Shown: positions 60,336 through 64,000 of the stretch, in pieces
How positions within the stretch are numbered: the stretch's first letter is position 1
Layout: every line of letters starts with the position of its first letter
NCBI GenBank assembly: GCA_937897325.1
Contig: CALCOY010000098.1
Span: 1 to 64,000 of the forward strand
From: an uncultured Shimia sp.
GTDB lineage: Bacteria > Pseudomonadota > Alphaproteobacteria > Rhodobacterales > Rhodobacteraceae
Direction of reading: 5' to 3'
DNA: 64,000 nucleotides
Notes under the pieces: generated by a model
The model's database searches: none
Told to the model about the DNA's origin: nothing
What the model saw: the letters and a program-made list of their open reading frames with translations, nothing else
Program-made: the position numbers and the translations under genes

Positions 60336-61238
60336 CTAGTTTGGCAGCGCCGCGCGGCCACGCAATTGATCCGAATGGTACTCGATCACCTTGGTCATGT
60401 GCTCGGCCACGACCCTGATACGGCGAGACGTGGCCAGGTCGCTGTGCACCACCAACCAGATCGGTTGATCCAGGCCGATATCGGACGAGACAGCCTGCAA
60501 CCCAGCGTGCGTTGCCAGAAAATGCGGTAAAACGGCGAGGCCCAGACCAGCTTGCGCTGCCGAGACCTGCCCCATCAGGGACGAGGTCACAATCGACGGT
60601 GCATCGCCCTTCAGTTTCCGTTCCATCCATTGCGCTGCGGGCAGCATCTGCTGCCGCTCTGACCAACCGATAAAGTGATCCCCTGAAATCGGGCTGGGTG
60701 TCATGGACGCGCGCTGTGCGAGGTAGGCTTGGGATCCATACAATCCGTATCCCAGGATCCCGATCTTGCGGACTGTCAGGTTGCCGCGATCCGGGCGCAC
60801 CATCCGAACGGCCAAATCGGCATCACGTCTATGGAGGTTCGACGTTGCGATATCGGTCAGTACCTCAAGCGTCAGGTCCGGATGTGTCTCCAGAAGGCGC
60901 GGAAGACTGGGCAGGATAAGCAGGTTGGCAAAGTTCTCCGCTGTCGCAATCCGTACGTGACCTGTGGCCTCGGCCTCTTGCGCGGCATTGCTCCGAAAAC
61001 TCTCTGCCGCTTCTTCGAGCGCCTCGGCGCGGGGCAAAAGCGCTTGGCCTTCATCTGTCAGGCGATACCCGGTTTGATGACGCACAAAGAGCGGCACGCC
61101 GAGCGCATGTTCCAACCGTTCGATCCGGCGCGACACCGTTGCAACCCCTGTGCCCAAATTCTTGGCCGCGGCGGTAAGGGTGCCCGTGCGGGCAATCGCC
61201 AGAAAAGCTGGCGCATCATCCAAATGAAGCCGATCCAT
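60336..61238 (-). CDS. LysR-family regulator of the catabolic operon
   Basis: Encodes 300 residues from the ATG at 61238. The helix-turn-helix region is FLAIARTGTLTAAAKNLGTG then VATVSRRIERLEHALGVPLF. The effector domain starts at HVRIATAENFANLLILPSL. Its gene precedes the ALDH-TRAP operon on the same strand and is divergent from an aldo/keto reductase. The matching boxes at 60278 and 61244 suggest it controls both units. Confidence 0.88.
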   Translation of the reverse strand: MDRLHLDDAPAFLAIARTGTLTAAAKNLGTGVATVSRRIERLEHALGVPLFVRHQTGYRLTDEGQALLPRAEALEEAAESFRSNAAQEAEATGHVRIATAENFANLLILPSLPRLLETHPDLTLEVLTDIATSNLHRRDADLAVRMVRPDRGNLTVRKIGILGYGLYGSQAYLAQRASMTPSPISGDHFIGWSERQQMLPAAQWMERKLKGDAPSIVTSSLMGQVSAAQAGLGLAVLPHFLATHAGLQAVSSDIGLDQPIWLVVHSDLATSRRIRVVAEHMTKVIEYHSDQLRGRAALPN

Positions 61239-61243
61239 ATGTC

Positions 61244-61259
61244 TTTCATAATTGGAAAA
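61244..61259. promoter_or_regulatory. putative LysR box between lysR and aldo/keto reductase
   Basis: TTTCATAATTGGAAAA differs at one position from the box ahead of the ALDH operon. It ends six bases before the lysR ATG on the coding side, and lies 72 bases before the reductase ATG. Confidence 0.6.
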
Positions 61260-61330
61260 CCTTCTTCCCAAAAGCGCTGTTTCGTCGCGATAGGCGGAAA
61301 GTGTACGCTGCGCGAAAACGGAGGCCCTCC

Positions 61331-62314
61331 ATGCGGCAAAGAGCACTCTCAAACACATTTTCTGTTAGTGAAATCGGCCTTGGCTGTATGGGCATGAGCG
61401 AATTCTACGGCCCCCGTGACGACACGCAGTCCTTGCAGGTTCTACACCGCGCCATCGATCTTGGCGTGGATTTCTTTGATACAGCGGACATGTACGGGTC
61501 TGGCCACAATGAAGAATTATTGTTCCAATTCCTCTCGCAAACGCCCACCCGCCCGAAGATCGCGACGAAGTTCGGGATCAGACGCAAGCCAGGGGAGTAC
61601 GCGCGGTCTCTAGACAACTCCCCTGCGTATGCACGTGCCTCATGCGACGCCTCGCTTAAACGGTTGGGCATCGAGCATATCGACCTTTACTATGTCCATC
61701 GGCTGGATCGGACCCAACCTGTCGAAGACGTCGTGGGCGCCCTCTCCGACCTGGTCCGCGAAGGCAAGATTGGCCATATCGGCCTCTGCGAAGTCAGCGC
61801 CGCCACTCTTCGCCGTGCGCACGCGGTTCATCCGGTGACCGCGCTGCAAACCGAGTACTCCCTTTGGAGCCGGGACGTTGAAACAGACATTCTACCCACT
61901 TGCGCGGAACTGGGCATAGGCTTTGTCCCTTACTCTCCACTGGGCCGTGGCTTCCTCACTGGCGCGTTCGACAAAACGACAGAGTTCCAAGACGGGGATT
62001 TCAGAGCGGGGCTCCCAAGGTTCCTGCCCGACAACATCGAGCAAAACACAGGCATCGTGCAGGTGCTCAGACGTATGGCGCGGCGCAAAGGCATAACGCC
62101 AGCTCAGCTTGCGTTGTCTTGGGTGTTGTCCAAAGGCGAAAACACTGTGCCAATCCCCGGAACACGGCGGATCCCTTACCTCGAAGAGAACATCGCAGCC
62201 GCAGAAACCAAGCTGACGCAGGACGACATGCAGGAGTTGGAAAGGAACCTCGGTACAATCGAAATTCGCGGCCAGCGCTATACCGAAGAGGGGATGAAAG
62301 GAGTGAGCGCCTAG
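61331..62314 (+). CDS. aldo/keto reductase
   Basis: Encodes 327 residues from the ATG at 61331, with GGAGG upstream. The catalytic tetrad is visible: Asp50 (FFDTAD), Tyr55 (DMYGSG), Lys in KIATKFGI and His in YYVHRLD. The later PYSPLGRGFLTG and VPIPGTRR are NADPH-binding features of the AKR13-like (YakC) group. It would reduce a carbonyl compound with NADPH. It is divergent from lysR and shares its box, so it may act on the same compound as the ALDH operon. Confidence 0.9.
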   Translation: MRQRALSNTFSVSEIGLGCMGMSEFYGPRDDTQSLQVLHRAIDLGVDFFDTADMYGSGHNEELLFQFLSQTPTRPKIATKFGIRRKPGEYARSLDNSPAYARASCDASLKRLGIEHIDLYYVHRLDRTQPVEDVVGALSDLVREGKIGHIGLCEVSAATLRRAHAVHPVTALQTEYSLWSRDVETDILPTCAELGIGFVPYSPLGRGFLTGAFDKTTEFQDGDFRAGLPRFLPDNIEQNTGIVQVLRRMARRKGITPAQLALSWVLSKGENTVPIPGTRRIPYLEENIAAAETKLTQDDMQELERNLGTIEIRGQRYTEEGMKGVSA

Positions 62315-62629
62315 GTTGTGCAACAGGGTGCCTCGTTCACTTATCTCCCGCCCTCGCCCAATATTACCAACTACGCGCGAAACTGCTGGTTTATGCAACA
62401 AAGGAAACGCACCAGGGGTTCTGCAAGTGCAAAAGTCGGCCCCAGAGCCCGGACCTACCTATTTTCTGCTGCGCTGCGAAGGTCTTGCAGTCGACTTTTT
62501 TGTTGACCATCTTCGTCGAAATTCTCCGATGAAAACCATTCTTCGAAAGCTGTTCTACACAATGGCCACTCGTTTTGCGACTGGCAACGCCAAACAAGCA
62601 GCAAACGCAATAGCCACTGCTGTGGCTCC
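62315..62629 (+). other. intergenic region, nothing firm recognised
   Basis: About 315 bases between the reductase and the MFS remnant. Two TGCAACA-type sequences (near 62319 and 62393) recall IS ends but could not be tied to an element. Confidence 0.4.
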
Positions 62630-63580
62630 GACCGTGTCGGTCGCGGCATTCCAATAGCCCTCGCTTTGGTCCTGGGATGCGCGGCAACCGCCCTCCTTGT
62701 GAAAATGGCCGGTCTTGTGATCGCGCGTGTCTTGCTAGGCATAGAAACGGGTCTCGCGACAACCGCGGGGACGGCCTATATGTCCGAAATCCTTGGAGCA
62801 AATCGGGAAAAGACGGCTGCGCTCATCGTAACGTCGGCAACATCGCTTGGCTTTGGCCACGGGGATCAGTCTTGGCATCCAAAGCATGACGTTTCTACCC
62901 GCCAGCTATATTGTCTTGTTCGTCTTTGGACCGGCACTTGCTATGGTCACTCTTTTGTTGCCACGTGTCGATGTACCGCGTCCTCTCTCCCTACTGCGTC
63001 TTCCCGTGTTTCCAGTCAGAACTTGGATTTTCGGTGTTGCTATGGCCCTGGCATGGTCAACCACCGGCATGACTATTGCGGTCGTGCCATTGGAGCTTGC
63101 GACGAACAATCTCGGCGGTTGGACTGGGCTTGTTATTTTTCTGGCGATATTTGTCGGGTTTCTTTGTCAGCCAATTGCCCGTCAGATGACGAATGACCAA
63201 GCGCTTTCCACTGGCTTTACCCTGATTCCTCTCGGTTTTCTGGTCCTTCTAGCCGGGGTTTGGCTCAAACTCTTGGTCCTTGTTCTTATGGGGACATGCA
63301 TCACAAGTGCCGCCAGCTAAGGTTTTACTTATCTCGCATCGCTCTCTGAGGTCTCAATGCGCGCGCCTGATAATCGTGCACGAGCAACGGCAGGCTTATT
63401 TGTTTATGCTTATGTCGGGTTTTCGCTACCCGTCATTGCAAGCGGAGCACTGGCGGACAGATTTGGCCTCCTGAACGGGATGACAGCGTTTGCCATAGCA
63501 CAGGGAACGTTAACGACAATAGTCATGTATCTTTGGAAAAGATGCTCTTCGCGGCGCCTTCGAACTTCGAATAGCTGTTG
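62630..63580 (+). pseudogene. broken MFS transporter gene
   Basis: The first part (frame starting near 62633) reads VGRGIPIALALVLGCAATAL and EILGANREKTAALIVTSATS, from the middle of an MFS protein. Near 62845 the frame shifts to GISLGIQSMTFLPASYIVLF and later TTGMTIAVVPLELATNNLGG. An in-frame TAA at 63318 interrupts CITSAAS, after which the same frame continues ARATAGLFVYAYVGFSLPVI. The N-terminal spans are missing. The gene is therefore dead: truncated, one frameshift and one nonsense codon. Confidence 0.8.
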
Positions 63581-63756
63581 ACGCGGCCATTCGGGCCATC
63601 AAACTGAAAGACAGTTCTGCCCCGCCCTACCCCCATCCGAACGCCTTGCAGCTAGGGTCCATGGTGAGCCCAAAGCTACCAATTCTGCGGTTTGAACGAG
63701 CGACAGCTTTGGGCGTGGTTTGTAAATCCTTGTTGTTTCCAGTGATCTATGCCGAT

Positions 63757-64000
63757 CTAACCTGAGAGATACTCTGCGACCTCGGCGCATTTCGGGTTAT
63801 TGGTGACGGTTTGCGCCGTTTCGGCCCATACAAAGGGGGTTGTCTCATGCTCACGGTCAATCGCGTCTACCTGAGCGCCGTTCTGGATCAGACACTGGAC
63901 CATCGGCAGATCCCCATTCCAGGACGCTGAATGCAAGGCGGTTCCTTGAGAGCCGAACGAATGTCGTGCATTCACGTTCGCCCCGTGCATCAAAAGCCAT
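63757..64000 (-). CDS. ankyrin-repeat protein (partial, C-terminal end)
   Basis: The minus-strand frame is open to the window edge and ends at 63757, giving about 80 residues. The sequence GANVNARHSFGSQGTALHSA then SWNGDLPMVQCLIQNGAQVD is two ankyrin repeats (TALHxA, a helix pair, and GAxVxA turns). The C-terminal part carries a further degenerate repeat. The start lies beyond position 64000. Ankyrin repeats mediate protein binding; the partner is unknown. Confidence 0.75.
   Translation of the reverse strand, partial: WLLMHGANVNARHSFGSQGTALHSASWNGDLPMVQCLIQNGAQVDAIDREHETTPFVWAETAQTVTNNPKCAEVAEYLSG

Noticed and set aside
1-64000. CRISPR arrays, tRNA or rRNA genes
   Set aside because: No regularly spaced repeats, cloverleaf-like genes or rRNA sequence were seen when reading both strands; a tool-based scan was not possible.

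Overview
The window looks like accessory DNA, probably a large plasmid or chromid, from a marine alphaproteobacterium of the Rhodobacterales (Roseobacter group). The evidence is a VPLPA-type C-terminal sorting signal, type I-secreted RTX proteins, a CbiZ-containing B12 uptake operon, a TRAP carboxylate transporter, Ti-type traA/traCDG transfer genes, DUF736, DUF2493 and strawberry-notch type plasmid genes, and many decayed insertion sequences. No rRNA, tRNA or CRISPR array was seen. The assignment rests on gene content only.

Layout. (1) 0-1.5 kb: a GNAT gene and fragments of an IS256 transposase and an alpha/beta hydrolase. (2) 1.57-7.99 kb, minus strand: a cobalamin riboswitch followed by btuB-btuF-btuC-btuD-cbiZ and a conserved gene of unknown function; the genes overlap or abut, so this is one B12/corrinoid uptake and remodelling operon. 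(3) 8.2-16.7 kb: a surface-protein module lying between two different pieces of IS6-type transposase. It encodes a 1064-aa RTX protein ending in a dockerin, a small VPLPA-CTERM-anchored cohesin-like protein directly downstream, a LuxR-type regulator and a second RTX protein. (4) 17-20.8 kb: a dihydrodipicolinate-synthase-like protein lacking the catalytic lysine, then a membrane protein overlapping an alpha/beta hydrolase. (5) 20.9-23.05 kb: an IS66 end interrupted by an IS21 element whose transposase has lost its catalytic core.

(6) 23.4-50.3 kb: a conjugative backbone. It holds SSB-like genes, a Fic protein with a small basic partner, a thermonuclease, DUF736, a RepL-like winged-helix protein, traG/traD/traC diverging from a MobQ relaxase gene traA with a recognisable Ti/RSF1010-type oriT, a large ParB-like protein, a strawberry-notch helicase/methyltransferase, a Toprim primase, a DUF2493 protein and dotD-dotC-dotB of an I-type secretion system. 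A short AT-rich motif (TAACGWTA repeated 12 bp apart) sits ahead of several of these operons and may be a shared plasmid operator. A second lysine-less DHDPS-like gene, coupled to a truncated M20 amidohydrolase, has been dropped between traA and parB.

(7) 50.5-53.9 kb: a cytochrome b561, a haem-binding P460-like protein and a periplasmic beta-propeller, divergent from a LysR regulator. (8) 54.1-62.3 kb: a catabolic operon (aldehyde dehydrogenase, isocitrate-lyase-family lyase, TRAP dctPQM, LeuD-like small subunit) with a LysR regulator and a divergent aldo/keto reductase. A near-identical 16-bp box lies in front of both the operon and the lysR/reductase pair. (9) 62.6-64 kb: a broken MFS gene and the end of an ankyrin-repeat gene that runs out of the window.
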